Shown: positions 7,812-16,841, numbered from the stretch's first letter. The stretch: 64,000 bases of DNA from Paraoerskovia marina DSM 21750 (GCF_000701465.1 NZ_KL370783.1:40602-104601), one strand, 5' to 3'. Translations and numbers: made by a program. The notes: generated from the sequence alone by a model not told the origin.

Positions 7812-9215
7812 ATGACAGCGGACCGAGGTAAGACGACGATCCGACGATCCCTGGCAGCGTTGATGCTGTCCGGGCTCGCCGCGCTCGCCGCCGCCCCAGC
7901 CCTGGCCACCACACCGACCAGCGTGGCTACCGCCACCAGCACCTGCACGCCCGACACGGAGACGGCCTGCATCGGCGTTCTCGTCCTCGACCCGGAGAAC
8001 AACCGGATCGCCGACGCCGACATCGAGATCACCGGACCCGAGGGGTTCAGCGAGATCGTGACGACGACGGACGACGGGCTCTCCGCCGTCGCCGTCACGG
8101 AGACCGGCAAGTACGTCGCATCCCTCGACGCGACGACCCTCCCCGACGGGGAGGAGCTCGGCGAAGGAGCAGAGACCGAGATCACCGTCACGGCGCAGAT
8201 GGGCGGCACCGCCCGCGCCGCATTCCGCATCGGCGAGGACACGGCGGTCGCGCCCAGCGAGACCGCCTCGTCCACCGGCGAGGGCGGGCTCGACGGCGAC
8301 GGCAGCACACCGGCGGCCTCCTCCGGCGGGCTCAAGGCCGACCAGGTATGGACGCAGATCGGCTCGGGCCTCCGCTTCGGCCTCCTGCTGGCCCTCGCCT
8401 CCGTGGGCCTCAGCCTCATCTACGGCACCACCAAGCTCTCCAGCTTCTCCCACGGCGAGCAGGTCACCCTCGGCGCGATGCTCGCGTACGTGACGATGAA
8501 CGTGATGGGCATGCCGATCTGGCTCGGCGCGATCGTCACCATCGCGCTCTGCGCCGCGACCGGGTGGATCCAGGACGCCGGCATCTGGAAGCCGCTGCGC
8601 AAACGCGGGACACCCGTGGTCCAGCTGATGATCGTGACGATCGGCCTGTCGATCGCGCTGCAGTACTTCATCCAGCTCGCCATCGGTGCCGGCACCCAGC
8701 GCATCATCACGAGCAACCCGGAGACGTGGTCGCTCGGGCCGTTCACCCTCACCCGCGCCTCGTGGGTCTCGATGGTGATCGCCCTGGTCGTCCTCCTCGC
8801 CGTCGCGTGGTTCCTCACCCGGACCCGGATCGGCCAGGCCACCCGCGCCGTCTCGGACAACACCGCGCTCGCCTCGGCGACCGGCATCGACCCGAACAAG
8901 ATCATCCGCATCGTGTGGGTCCTGGCCGCCGGTCTGGCCGGCCTCGCCGGGATGCTGCTCGGCATGGTCTTCGGGTCGTTCAACTGGATGATGGGCATGC
9001 AGATGCTGCTGCTGATGTTCGCCGCCGTCACCCTCGGTGGACTCGGCACCGCGTTCGGAGCCCTCGTCGGCTCCCTCGTGATCGGCATGGTCGTCGAGCT
9101 CTCCAACCTCTTCATCCCGAGCGACCTGCGGTACGCCTCGGCCCTCCTCATCCTCATCCTCGTCCTCGTGTTCAGGCCCCAGGGTCTGCTCGGTCGAGCC
9201 GAGCGCATCGGCTGA
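7812..9215 (+). CDS. livH: Branched-chain amino acid ABC transporter permease LivH with N-terminal exported domain
   Basis: 467 residues. The last 300 are a LivH-type permease with about eight membrane helices and the EAA-like region typical of the family (GMVFGSFNWMMG and LGGLGTAFGA segments near the C-terminus). Unusually, the first 165 residues are not permease: residues 1-36 are a signal peptide with cleavage after ALA, followed by a beta-rich Ig-like or carboxypeptidase-regulatory-like domain (about 48-140) and a Gly/Ser/Thr linker. Similar N-terminal additions occur in UrtB-type permeases, so urea or another amide is an alternative substrate, but the downstream genes look like ordinary LivM, LivG and LivF. 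First gene of the livHMGF operon; the ATG is preceded by a GGAGGA ribosome site. Confidence 0.85.
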   Translation: MTADRGKTTIRRSLAALMLSGLAALAAAPALATTPTSVATATSTCTPDTETACIGVLVLDPENNRIADADIEITGPEGFSEIVTTTDDGLSAVAVTETGKYVASLDATTLPDGEELGEGAETEITVTAQMGGTARAAFRIGEDTAVAPSETASSTGEGGLDGDGSTPAASSGGLKADQVWTQIGSGLRFGLLLALASVGLSLIYGTTKLSSFSHGEQVTLGAMLAYVTMNVMGMPIWLGAIVTIALCAATGWIQDAGIWKPLRKRGTPVVQLMIVTIGLSIALQYFIQLAIGAGTQRIITSNPETWSLGPFTLTRASWVSMVIALVVLLAVAWFLTRTRIGQATRAVSDNTALASATGIDPNKIIRIVWVLAAGLAGLAGMLLGMVFGSFNWMMGMQMLLLMFAAVTLGGLGTAFGALVGSLVIGMVVELSNLFIPSDLRYASALLILILVLVFRPQGLLGRAERIG

Positions 9216-9228
9216 AGGGAAGCTGACC

Positions 9229-10212
9229 ATGGACTTTCTGCGCATCCTCGAACAAGCCCTCGGCGAGCTCATCGCGCCGACCACCGCTGCCTACGCGCTC
9301 GCGGCCATCGGGCTCAACCTGCACTTCGGGTACACCGGACTGCTCAACATGGGCCAGGCGGGCTTCATGCTCCTCGGCGCCTACGGCTTCGCGATCTCCA
9401 CGATCGCCGGAGCACCCTTCTTCGTCGCCCTCCTCGTCGCGATCATCGCCGGAGCGCTCTTCGCGCTCCTGCTCGGCATCCCGACGCTGAAGCTGCGGGG
9501 GGACTACCTCGCGATCGTCACGATCTCCGCCGCGGAGATCATCCGCATGGTGGGGCGCTCCACCGTCTTCAACGAGCAGACCGGCGGGTCCTCGGGCCTC
9601 ACCGGCAACTCGTTCAAGGAGACGTTCCTCGGGCTCTCCCCGCTGCCCGACGGCCGCTCCGCGATCGGACCGCTCGAGTACCTGAACAACGGCTCGGACT
9701 CCTGGTGGGTGCGGATCGTGGCCTGGTCGGTCGTCCTGATCGCCGTGCTGCTCGTCTGGCTCCTGACCCGCAGCCCCTGGGGCCGCGTGCTCAAGGGGAT
9801 CCGTGAGGACGAGGACGCCGTGCGGTCGCTCGGCAAGAACGTCTACGCGTACAAGATGCAGGCGCTGATCCTCGGCGGCGTCGCCGGCTCCGTGGCAGGG
9901 GTGCTGTTCGTCCTCCCGCGCGCCGTCCAGCCCGACTCGATGGGCCGGTCGATGACGTTCTTCATCTGGACCATCCTCCTGCTCGGTGGCGCCGCCACCG
10001 TCTGGGGCCCGGTGATCGGGTCGATGATCTTCTTCAGCGTCTACATGCTGCTGCGGGCCGGGATGCGTTCCGCCCTGCCGGACGCGGTCTCCTCGGCCCA
10101 GATCGAGCAGATCGGCGGCATGCTCGTCGGGATCACGCTGATGTGCCTGGTGATCTTCCGACCCCAAGGAATATTCGGCGACAAGAAGGAGCTGTCGTTC
10201 AATGTCCGATGA
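9229..10212 (+). CDS. livM: Branched-chain amino acid ABC transporter permease LivM
   Basis: 327 residues, about nine membrane helices, beginning 13 bases after livH with GAAGG as ribosome site. Contains the LivM hallmarks GLNLHFGYTGLLNMGQAGFM (about 26-45) and the cytoplasmic segment LTRSPWGRVLKGIREDEDAVRS around 180-205, which contacts the ATPase subunits. Together with LivH it forms the membrane channel for branched-chain amino acids or related amides. The end overlaps the livG start by 11 bases, so translation is coupled. Confidence 0.93.
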   Translation: MDFLRILEQALGELIAPTTAAYALAAIGLNLHFGYTGLLNMGQAGFMLLGAYGFAISTIAGAPFFVALLVAIIAGALFALLLGIPTLKLRGDYLAIVTISAAEIIRMVGRSTVFNEQTGGSSGLTGNSFKETFLGLSPLPDGRSAIGPLEYLNNGSDSWWVRIVAWSVVLIAVLLVWLLTRSPWGRVLKGIREDEDAVRSLGKNVYAYKMQALILGGVAGSVAGVLFVLPRAVQPDSMGRSMTFFIWTILLLGGAATVWGPVIGSMIFFSVYMLLRAGMRSALPDAVSSAQIEQIGGMLVGITLMCLVIFRPQGIFGDKKELSFNVR

Positions 10213-11125
10213 CACGACGACCGAGACGACGGTCGACCCGGTCAAGCTGGACCTCTCGCACGTCGAGGCCACGCCCGGGTCCCCCAAGCCCACGTCGATC
10301 CTCACGGTCGACAACGTCCGCCGCCGCTTCGGCGGGATGACGGCGGTCGACGTCGACCACCTCGAGGTCGAGGCCAAGGCCATCACGGCGTTGATCGGCC
10401 CCAACGGTGCCGGCAAGACGACGTTCTTCAACCTTCTGACCGGGTTCGACGTCCCGGACCAGGGGTCCTGGACGTTCGAGGGGCACTCCCTCGGCGGCAA
10501 GCCCGCCGCCAAGGTCGCCCGCGCGGGCATGGTGCGCACGTTCCAGCTCACCAAGGCGCTCTCGCGGCTGACGGTCATGGACAACATGCGTCTGGCCGCG
10601 CGGAACCACCCGGGCGAGAACATGTTCGCCTCGCTCGTCCCGCCGCTGTGGCGCCGGCGCGAGGTCGAGGTCACGGACAAGGCGTCCGAGATCCTCGAGC
10701 GCTTCAACCTCCTCGCCAAGGCCGACGACTTCGCGGGCTCGCTCTCCGGCGGCCAGCGCAAGCTCCTCGAGATGGCGCGGGCCCTGATGACGGACCCGAC
10801 GATGATCATGCTCGACGAGCCGATGGCCGGGGTGAACCCGGCGCTCGTGCAGTCCCTGCTCGGGCACATCCAGGCTCTGCGCGACGAGGGCATGACCGTG
10901 CTCTTCGTCGAGCACGACATGCACGCCGTCCGCCACGTCTCCGACTGGGTGGTGGTCATGGCCGAGGGCCGGATCGTCGCCGAGGGACCACCGGAGAGCG
11001 TGATGAACGACCAGGCCGTGATCGACGCCTACCTCGGCGCGCACCACGACACCGACCTGGGTGACGACTCGCTCCTCGACCCCGCGATCCTCGCCCGCCT
11101 CGAGGAAGAGGAGAAGAAGCGATGA
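10202..11125 (+). CDS. livG: Branched-chain amino acid ABC transporter ATP-binding protein LivG
   Basis: 307 residues. After a polar N-terminal extension of about 30 residues the ABC domain shows Walker A GPNGAGKT at 66-73, signature LSGGQ at about 180-184 and Walker B TMIMLDEP at about 199-206, with the H-loop in VLFVEHDMHAV. The C-terminal BCA_ABC_TP_C-type helix (DQAVIDAYLGAHH) is the family marker for LivG. It powers the permease pair LivHM from the cytoplasmic side. It overlaps livF by four bases (ATGA). Confidence 0.94.
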   Translation: MSDDTTTETTVDPVKLDLSHVEATPGSPKPTSILTVDNVRRRFGGMTAVDVDHLEVEAKAITALIGPNGAGKTTFFNLLTGFDVPDQGSWTFEGHSLGGKPAAKVARAGMVRTFQLTKALSRLTVMDNMRLAARNHPGENMFASLVPPLWRRREVEVTDKASEILERFNLLAKADDFAGSLSGGQRKLLEMARALMTDPTMIMLDEPMAGVNPALVQSLLGHIQALRDEGMTVLFVEHDMHAVRHVSDWVVVMAEGRIVAEGPPESVMNDQAVIDAYLGAHHDTDLGDDSLLDPAILARLEEEEKKR

Positions 11126-11955
11126 GCAACGACACCGTGACCGCCACCGCGGGGCCCCGCCCCGCCGTCGACGACCTGCTGCTGCGCGCCGACAACCTCG
11201 TCGCGGGCTACCTGCCGGGCGTCAACATCCTCAACGGTTGCTCGATCGAGGTGGGGCAGGGCGAGCTGATCGGCATCATCGGCCCCAACGGCGCCGGGAA
11301 GTCGACGCTCCTCAAGGCCCTGTTCGGTCTCGTGGAGGTGCGGTCCGGCACCGTGACGCTCGGCGGCGACGACATCACCGGGATGAAGGCCAACAAGCTC
11401 GTGGAGCGCGGCGTCGGGTTCGTGCCGCAGTCCAACAACGTCTTCCCGTCCCTCACGATCGAGGAGAACATGAAGATGGGCGTGTACCTGCGCCCGAAGG
11501 CGTTCGCCGAGCGCTTCGCGTTCATCGCCGAGCTGTTCCCCGCGCTCGGGGAACGCCGCGCCCAGCGCGCGGGCTCGCTCTCGGGCGGTGAGCGTCAGAT
11601 GGTGGCGATGGGCCGCGCGCTCATGATGAACCCGTCCGTGCTTCTGCTCGACGAGCCGTCCGCGGGGCTGTCCCCCGTGCGGCAGGACGAGACGTTCCTG
11701 CGGACCCGGATGATCAACAAGGCCGGGGTCTCGGTGATCATGGTCGAGCAGAACGCCCGACGCTGCCTGCAGATCTGCGACCGCGGCTACGTGCTCGACC
11801 AGGGCGTCGACGCCTACAACGGCACGGGGAGCGAGCTGCAGCACGACCCGAAGGTCATCTCGCTGTACCTCGGCACGCTCGCCGAGGACGTCGAGGACGC
11901 GGCCGACGCCGCCGCGGCGGACGCAGCCGCCGCAGCGGACCGCTCCACGCCGTAG
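11122..11955 (+). CDS. livF: Branched-chain amino acid ABC transporter ATP-binding protein LivF
   Basis: 277 residues. Walker A GPNGAGKS at about 54-61, signature LSGGE near 153, Walker B VLLLDEPSAGLSP near 174, H-loop in VIMVEQNAR, the last being typical of LivF. The usual LivF length is 235-245; here a 20-residue N-terminal and an Ala/Asp-rich 25-residue C-terminal extension are added, both low in complexity. Last gene of the operon; a strong hairpin follows at 12000-12030. Confidence 0.93.
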   Translation: MSNDTVTATAGPRPAVDDLLLRADNLVAGYLPGVNILNGCSIEVGQGELIGIIGPNGAGKSTLLKALFGLVEVRSGTVTLGGDDITGMKANKLVERGVGFVPQSNNVFPSLTIEENMKMGVYLRPKAFAERFAFIAELFPALGERRAQRAGSLSGGERQMVAMGRALMMNPSVLLLDEPSAGLSPVRQDETFLRTRMINKAGVSVIMVEQNARRCLQICDRGYVLDQGVDAYNGTGSELQHDPKVISLYLGTLAEDVEDAADAAAADAAAAADRSTP

Positions 11956-11999
11956 CACCACCGGGCAGGGCTCCGGCCCGCCCGACACCGCAGCACGGA

Positions 12000-12030
12000 C
12001 CGGCCCCGGGGGGACTTCCCCCCGGGCCGG
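12000..12030 (+). terminator. Strong GC hairpin after livF
   Basis: CC-GG-CCCC-GGGGGG, loop ACTT, CCCCCC-GGG-CC-GG forms a stem of about 13 pairs 45 bases after the livF stop. No T tract follows, as usual for high-GC actinobacterial terminators. Confidence 0.6.
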
Positions 12031-12057
12031 CGTCGTTCCCCGGGGCAGACTGGTGCC

Positions 12058-12612
12058 ATGACCGCGCCCGTGACCACCGACCGTCTCCTCCTGCGCCACG
12101 TCCACGAGGACGACGCACCGTCGCTGCGCGAGATCTACGGACGGGACGACGTCGCCCGGTACCTGCCCATGGCGGCCTGGACCGCGGAGAGCACGCCGGT
12201 CGAGATGGCCAAGCGGGTGGCGCGCACCGGCATCGACGGGCCCGGGACGGCCCTGGCGCTCGCGATCGTCCTGGACGGCCGGGTGATCGGCGACGTCGTG
12301 CTCTGGCCGACCGACGACACGCTCTCCTGCGGAGAGATCGGGTGGGTGCTGCACCCCGACGCCGCCGGGCACGGGTACGCCACCGAGGCCGCGCGGGCGT
12401 TGCTGACGATCGCGTTCGAGGAGTACTCGATGCACCGCGTCGCCGCGCAGCTCGACCCCCGCAACACCGCGTCGGCACGGCTCTGCGTGCGTCTGGGAAT
12501 GCGGCAGGAGGCCCACCTCCGGCAGAACTGGTGGTGCAAGGGCGAGTGGACGGACACCGCCGTCTACGGGATGCTCGCGGCCGAGCACGCGGGCTCGCCC
12601 GGTGTCCCATGA
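12058..12612 (+). CDS. GNAT family N-acetyltransferase (RimJ/RimL type)
   Basis: 184 residues. Starts with TDRLLLRHVHEDDAPSLREIY, the usual opening of RimJ/RimL-like acetyltransferases, and contains the acetyl-CoA loop region GEIGWVLHPDAAGHGYATEA (about 98-117; Q/R-x-x-G-x-G/A type) and the final strand MHRVAAQLDPRNTASARLC, where Asn and Ser are family-conserved. These enzymes acetylate an N-terminal or side-chain amine of proteins or small molecules; the substrate is not predictable. It stands alone between the liv operon and livK and converges on livK with a shared hairpin. Confidence 0.85.
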   Translation: MTAPVTTDRLLLRHVHEDDAPSLREIYGRDDVARYLPMAAWTAESTPVEMAKRVARTGIDGPGTALALAIVLDGRVIGDVVLWPTDDTLSCGEIGWVLHPDAAGHGYATEAARALLTIAFEEYSMHRVAAQLDPRNTASARLCVRLGMRQEAHLRQNWWCKGEWTDTAVYGMLAAEHAGSPGVP

Positions 12613-12615
12613 GGA

Positions 12616-12645
12616 AGGGCCCGGCACCAGACGGTGCCGAGCCCT
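12616..12645. terminator. Bidirectional hairpin between acetyltransferase and livK
   Basis: AGGGCCCGGCACC (12616-12628), loop AGAC, GGTGCCGAGCCCT (12633-12645): 12 of 13 pairs. It lies between two convergent stops, so it can serve both strands. Confidence 0.75.
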
Positions 12646-12685
12646 CCTCGGTTGCCGCGCCGTTGCGGCGGGGGTGTGGAGAGGG

Positions 12686-13975
12686 TCAGCCGATCTGACC
12701 CTCGACAGCACGCGTGAAGTTCTGCACGTTGCTGCTGTCGTACTCGTAGACACCGATGAACGCCGACGACGGGTCGTTGTCGTCGTTCAGCGGGCCGGTG
12801 CCGGAGACGCCCACGTAGTGGATGTCGTCGCCCGCCTCGAGCGCCTCGACGCCCTCCGCGAAGCTGCTGACCTCGGTGCCGCCGTCGGCGCCCGACACGG
12901 ACTTGATGTTGTCCGCGATCGTCTGGCCGTCGGCCGATCCACCACGCACGGCCGCGAGGGCCGCGAGGATCGTCGCGTCGTACGACTCGGGACCGTAGGC
13001 GTACGAGGTGAGCTCGCCACCCTCGGAGTCGGCGTAGAACGCGTCGAGACGCTCCTTGAACTCACCCTTGGCCTCGGCACCGGGGATCGTCCCGATGACG
13101 CCCTCGAGGGTGCCCTCGTCGAAGTCACCCTCGTACGACGCCGTGTTCCCGTCGCAGAAGAACGTCTTGCCGCCGAGGTCCCAGCCCTGGGCCACGAGCT
13201 CGGTGACGATCGCCTTGGTCTCGTCGAACGCGATCACGGAGATGACGTCGGGGTCCTGCGCGAGCAGGTCGGTGACCTGTGCGGAGAAGTTCGACTCGCC
13301 GGGCTGGAACTCCTGCCCGGCCCCGGTGCCGCCGTAGACGGCCTCGGCCCCACCGGCCTCGATCGTCTGCTGGACGTTGTCGCGCAGGCCGGTGCCGTAG
13401 TCCTCGTTCTGGACGAGGAAGCCGACCTTGGTGGCCCCCGAGTCGAGGATGAGCGAGCCGAGGGCGGAGCCTTGGACGGAGTCCGGCGGGGCGGTGCGCG
13501 CGAAGAGGTCGCTGTAGCCCGAGAGCGTGGTCGACGTGTTGGCGGGCGAGATCTGCATGACGCCGGCCTCGGTGACCATGTCGACGACGTTCAGCGAGAC
13601 GCTCGACGACGCGGCGCCGATCATCACGTCGGCGTCCTTGCCGATGAGGTCGGTCGCCGACTGGGTCGAGACGTTGAAGTCCGTCGAGTCGCCGGAGTCG
13701 GCGCCCTCGATCGTCACGTCGTTGCCGAGCACGCCGCCGGCCTCGTTGATCTCGTCGACCGCGAGGCCGACACCTGCGACCTCGGGCGGGCCGAGGAACG
13801 CGAGGGTTCCGGTCAGGGGCAGGAGCGTCCCGACGACGAGCTGGTCGTCGCCGCCGCCGCTGTCGCCACCACCGTCGGCACTGTCGCCGCCGTCGTCGGT
13901 CGAGCAGGCCGCCAGGCCCAGGCTGAGGGCTGCAGCGAGCGCGAGGCTTCGCGTCGCAAGGGTCCGTCGCTTCAT
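12686..13975 (-). CDS. livK: Branched-chain amino acid ABC transporter substrate-binding lipoprotein
   Basis: 429 residues from ATG at 13973-13975, preceded by a GGAGGG ribosome site nine bases upstream; an earlier in-frame start lacks one. N-terminal lipoprotein signal: KRR start, hydrophobic core, lipobox LAAC near residue 25, then an acidic Gly/Asp/Ser linker. The rest is a Peripla_BP_6 / LivJ-type type I binding fold with VGTLLPLTGTLAFLG and INEAGGVLG. It delivers ligand to LivHMGF. It is not in the operon but in opposite orientation 0.7 kb downstream, so it may be made in different amounts or under separate control. Confidence 0.9.
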   Translation of the reverse strand: MKRRTLATRSLALAAALSLGLAACSTDDGGDSADGGGDSGGGDDQLVVGTLLPLTGTLAFLGPPEVAGVGLAVDEINEAGGVLGNDVTIEGADSGDSTDFNVSTQSATDLIGKDADVMIGAASSSVSLNVVDMVTEAGVMQISPANTSTTLSGYSDLFARTAPPDSVQGSALGSLILDSGATKVGFLVQNEDYGTGLRDNVQQTIEAGGAEAVYGGTGAGQEFQPGESNFSAQVTDLLAQDPDVISVIAFDETKAIVTELVAQGWDLGGKTFFCDGNTASYEGDFDEGTLEGVIGTIPGAEAKGEFKERLDAFYADSEGGELTSYAYGPESYDATILAALAAVRGGSADGQTIADNIKSVSGADGGTEVSSFAEGVEALEAGDDIHYVGVSGTGPLNDDNDPSSAFIGVYEYDSSNVQNFTRAVEGQIG

Positions 13976-14449
13976 AAGTCTTTTCCCTCCGAGGTGGACC
14001 TGTGATCCACGACACCATTCGTGCCGTGCGGTCACAGTAGGCAGCGAATGTGTCGTCGATGTGTCCTGGGCCATAGTTCCGCCCGATCGTTACCGTGATG
14101 TGACTCATGACACGTTTCGTCTCACCTGGCGGGCAATACCGGCACGATCGTGCCGTTTCCGCGGCGACGACGTCGCACAGCCCCGCCTCGACCCGCGACC
14201 GCACCGCCTAGCCGCGCGTGCAGCACCGGCGGCAGCGGCGGCGCAGAAATCTCCACAGGATTCTGCCGTCAGGGCATGGTGTCCCTGGCTCAAACCCGGT
14301 ACGCTCGTACTCGCAGAATGCAGTTCGCTTGTCCTTGCGCTTCGGTCTCCGGACCGGGCGGACCTTGTTTACCCAAGAGTTGACGACGAATCACCGTGAT
14401 GCCGGCCTCGGAAGTCGGGGCCGTTGACACCTCTTGAAGGAGAAACAAG
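13976..14449. other. Divergent promoter region of livK and the cold-shock gene
   Basis: 474 bases without a supported gene. For livK (minus strand) TACTGT at 14034-14039 could be a -10 box, with a weak -35. The right part is the leader of the cold-shock gene; such leaders are often long and structured, and a small inverted repeat CGGTC-TCC-GGACCG lies at 14343-14356. The cold-shock promoter is not obvious. A weak CRP-like match is at 14099-14114. Confidence 0.4.
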
Positions 14450-14653
14450 ATGACGCTCGGTACCGTGAAGTGGTTCAACTCGGAGAAGGGCTATGGCTTC
14501 ATCGCCCCCGAGGACGGCTCCGCCGACGTGTTCGCCCACTACTCGGCGATCCAGACGCAGGGCTACCGCACGCTCGAAGAGGCGCAGCGCGTCGAGTTCG
14601 ACGTGACGCAGGGCCCCAAGGGCCCGCAGGCGGAGAACATCCGCCCCGCGTGA
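14450..14653 (+). CDS. cspA: Cold-shock protein, CspA family
   Basis: 67 residues, the standard size of a bacterial cold-shock domain. RNP1 is present as KGYGFI at 13-18 and RNP2 as VFAHY at 27-31 (Val-Phe-Val-His-Phe in most homologues, so two conservative changes). Start [13 protein letters not shown] after MTLGT is classic for actinobacterial CspA. It binds single-stranded RNA/DNA and melts RNA structure as a chaperone. Monocistronic, with GAAGGAG seven bases before the ATG and a strong terminator hairpin after it. Confidence 0.95.
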   Translation: MTLGTVKWFNSEKGYGFIAPEDGSADVFAHYSAIQTQGYRTLEEAQRVEFDVTQGPKGPQAENIRPA

Positions 14654-14692
14654 TTTTTTCTCAGCCCGCCGCCTGACGCGGCAGCTGAACCG

Positions 14693-14724
14693 ACGACCCC
14701 TCGCCACTCGTGGCGGGGGGTCGT
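14693..14724 (+). terminator. Terminator hairpin of cspA
   Basis: ACGACCCCTCGCCA (14693-14706), loop CTCG, TGGCGGGGGGTCGT (14711-14724), followed by a short T-rich TCGTTCT. It begins 40 bases after the cspA stop. Confidence 0.75.
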
Positions 14725-14922
14725 TCTGCGTGCGGACGCGGTGCCCGACGACAGGCTCGCCATCCGCGGGCGGATCGGCCTACGATGGTCGCGGTCATGA
14801 GGCCCCGTGGTATCGCCCTCCGGCGTGCGGGACCGGCAACCGCGCCAGTGCGCACGGTGCTCCCGGAGGAAGACCCGCCCCCGCCGCCGGTGGGGGAAGC
14901 GCACCACGTCAGGAGTACGCAG

Positions 14923-15360
14923 ATGGCCTCCGCCACCACCCTTCCCCTCGCCGGCACGCGCACGCCCGAGGCTGCCGCGACTGTGTCTCCGGTCACACCG
15001 GGGTACGGGTTCACACCGACGCAGCGCGCCGCCCTGGACGCCACGCCGTGGGGATGGCGCACCGGGGTGGTGCGGTCCGTGTCGGAACGACTCACGTGCG
15101 TCGGCTACGACGCCGACGTCCTCCCTGCCGCGCCGTCCGGACGGACGGGTCTCGGAGAGCCCGCACCGGTGCCGAACCGCGCCATCCTCTGGCACGCCGC
15201 TGATCTGCGGGCCGCGCTCCACGTCGGGGACCTCGTCGCCGTCCACGAGGAGCACCACGCCCTGCGGTACGTCGTCGACGACGCGCACGACGCGATCCGG
15301 ACCGTCTCCGCGTTCGTCGAGTGCGGCGTCGGCCCCGCTCCCCACCCCGCGACCACCTGA
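14923..15360 (+). CDS. Hypothetical protein, 145 residues
   Basis: Not recognised. The ATG at 14923 is chosen because CAGGAG lies seven bases upstream; the frame is open further upstream but Pro/Arg-rich and without a ribosome site. The protein is soluble, with a short Thr/Ala-rich N-terminus, then W-G-W-R-T-G (about 45-50), V-G-Y-D-A-D and a C-terminal stretch rich in His and Asp that ends in VECGVGPAPHPATT. No signal peptide or membrane helix. Codon use is typical of the genome. Context (cold-shock gene before, Excalibur protein after) gives no functional clue. Confidence 0.55.
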   Translation: MASATTLPLAGTRTPEAAATVSPVTPGYGFTPTQRAALDATPWGWRTGVVRSVSERLTCVGYDADVLPAAPSGRTGLGEPAPVPNRAILWHAADLRAALHVGDLVAVHEEHHALRYVVDDAHDAIRTVSAFVECGVGPAPHPATT

Positions 15361-15481
15361 CCGGAGGCTGCTCCCGACACGGGAGGCCGGCGTCGTCCGC
15401 CTGCCCAAAAATGCACACGGTCTGGCGCAAACCACCTCGCTTGCCGCATAGTGTTCCGCGCAACCGATCGAGGAGCCTGAC

Positions 15482-16414
15482 ATGCGTTTCAACCCGCCCC
15501 CGGGGTGGAGCACCCCGCCCGGGTTCGAGCCCGATGCGACCTGGTCGCCCGACCCGTCGTGGCCCCCGGCCCCTCCCGGCTGGGAGTACTGGGTCGACGA
15601 CGACGACGCCACGACCGTGGTCCCCGCCGCGACCGATCCGGGTGCCACCGCCGTCATGCAGGCGGTCCGCACTCCGGCGGCCACGAGCACGAGGACGACC
15701 ACCGTCCGGAGCTCGGGCGACAGGACGGCCACCAGCGGGTCGACCACCCGCAGCCCGTCGGGGTCGACACCGACCGCGTCCGCCAGCGGCGTCGTCGCCC
15801 TGGGCGCGACCCCCGACGACTCCCCGGCCGCCGGGGCGCCGTCACGCGGCAGCCGATCCGGCGCGGGCAACCCGAGCAAGGACGGGTCCTCCGGACGGCG
15901 CACCGCGACGGGCCCGATGGTCGCCGCCGCGATCGGCGGGCTCTGCGCAGGGCTCGTCATCGGGCTGGTCCTCGCGTTCGCCGCACGGGGCGACGCGAGC
16001 GAGGCGATCGCCGAGGCGAACGCCTCGCAGGCCAAGGCCGAGGCGGAGCGCGACTCCCTCGCGGACGACCGCGCCGAGTTCGAGACGCACATGGAGGACC
16101 TGACCGCCCAGCAGGAGCAGCTCGCCGAGGACCAGGCCGCGCTCAAGGACGAGCAGGACGCGCTCGACGACCGGGAGAGCGAGATCAGCGACCGCGAGGA
16201 CGAGGCGCAGAACAGCAACAACCAGAACCAGAACCAGAACAACAACCAGGGCAACAACCAGAACAACGACAACCAGAACAACAACCAGAACGCCGACAAG
16301 ACGTACTGGGACTGCGGGGAGGCGAAGCGCGACGGCGTCGCGCCGATGCGCGAGGGAGACCCCGCCTACAACGCGATCCTCGACTGGGACCGCGACGGCG
16401 TGATCTGCGACTGA
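15482..16414 (+). CDS. Membrane-anchored Excalibur-domain protein
   Basis: 310 residues. The N-terminal 40 residues are Pro/Trp-rich (PPGW, PDPSWPPAPPGW), a motif set common in actinobacterial membrane proteins related to DUF2510. One transmembrane helix follows a Ser/Thr-rich region at about 143-167, then a charged coiled coil (about 175-240), a spacer made almost only of Asn and Gln (about 243-270), and a C-terminal Excalibur domain: YWDCGEAKRDG ... DWDRDGVICD, with paired Cys and the D-x-D-x-D-G calcium loop. The C-terminal part is therefore outside the cell. Role unknown; Excalibur domains are found in extracellular nucleases and surface proteins. GAGGAG precedes the ATG. Confidence 0.8.
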   Translation: MRFNPPPGWSTPPGFEPDATWSPDPSWPPAPPGWEYWVDDDDATTVVPAATDPGATAVMQAVRTPAATSTRTTTVRSSGDRTATSGSTTRSPSGSTPTASASGVVALGATPDDSPAAGAPSRGSRSGAGNPSKDGSSGRRTATGPMVAAAIGGLCAGLVIGLVLAFAARGDASEAIAEANASQAKAEAERDSLADDRAEFETHMEDLTAQQEQLAEDQAALKDEQDALDDRESEISDREDEAQNSNNQNQNQNNNQGNNQNNDNQNNNQNADKTYWDCGEAKRDGVAPMREGDPAYNAILDWDRDGVICD

Positions 16415-16604
16415 GGCCTCCGCGGGCGTCCGGTCCGTCCGGTACGGGGCGTTTTACCTCACCTGTTCGGCCACGGATCGGTAACGGAGGCTCGTTCAGC
16501 GAGCGTGCGACCACGGCGAACCACAGACTCGGAGGCGGGCAGGCACACACGTCTGCCCGCTCCGTGCGCCGTGCACGAGCAGCCGCAGTGCCCTGGAGGT
16601 CTCC

Positions 16605-16838
16605 GTGCCACAGTCCGCCCGGATCAGCGCATCACCGTCGACGACGTCGCCCGCGAGCCTCGTGCAGGCACCGCAAGAGCGTGCCGCCCACCCCGTCGCC
16701 GCCGGTGCCGTGACGCATGACGCCCACGACTTCACGTTCTCGCAGCGGCTGCTGCGCCACCCGGTCGCCCTCACCTCTGCCGCGATCGTCGTCGGCCTGG
16801 GCGGCGGAGTAGGCCTCGGAGCGCTCGTCCGGGGCTGA
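16605..16838 (+). CDS. Possible small single-helix membrane protein
   Basis: 77 residues from a GTG at 16605 with a C-terminal hydrophobic helix ([20 protein letters not shown], about 54-73) and a Ser/Ala/Thr-rich N-terminus. Third positions are mostly G or C and it ends four bases before the convergent ABC ATPase gene, which favours a real gene; no clear homologue pattern is recognised. The N-terminal half is low in complexity and the start is uncertain. Confidence 0.4.
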   Translation: MPQSARISASPSTTSPASLVQAPQERAAHPVAAGAVTHDAHDFTFSQRLLRHPVALTSAAIVVGLGGGVGLGALVRG

Positions 16839-16841
16839 CGC

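Noticed and set aside
14099-14114. Third CRP-like site TGTGACTCATGACACG before livK or cspA
   Set aside because: The second half-site matches only 3 of 5 consensus bases; too weak to list as a feature.
14105-14293. Small minus-strand frame in the livK-cspA gap
   Set aside because: No ribosome site, composition of random GC-rich DNA, and position in a likely promoter region.
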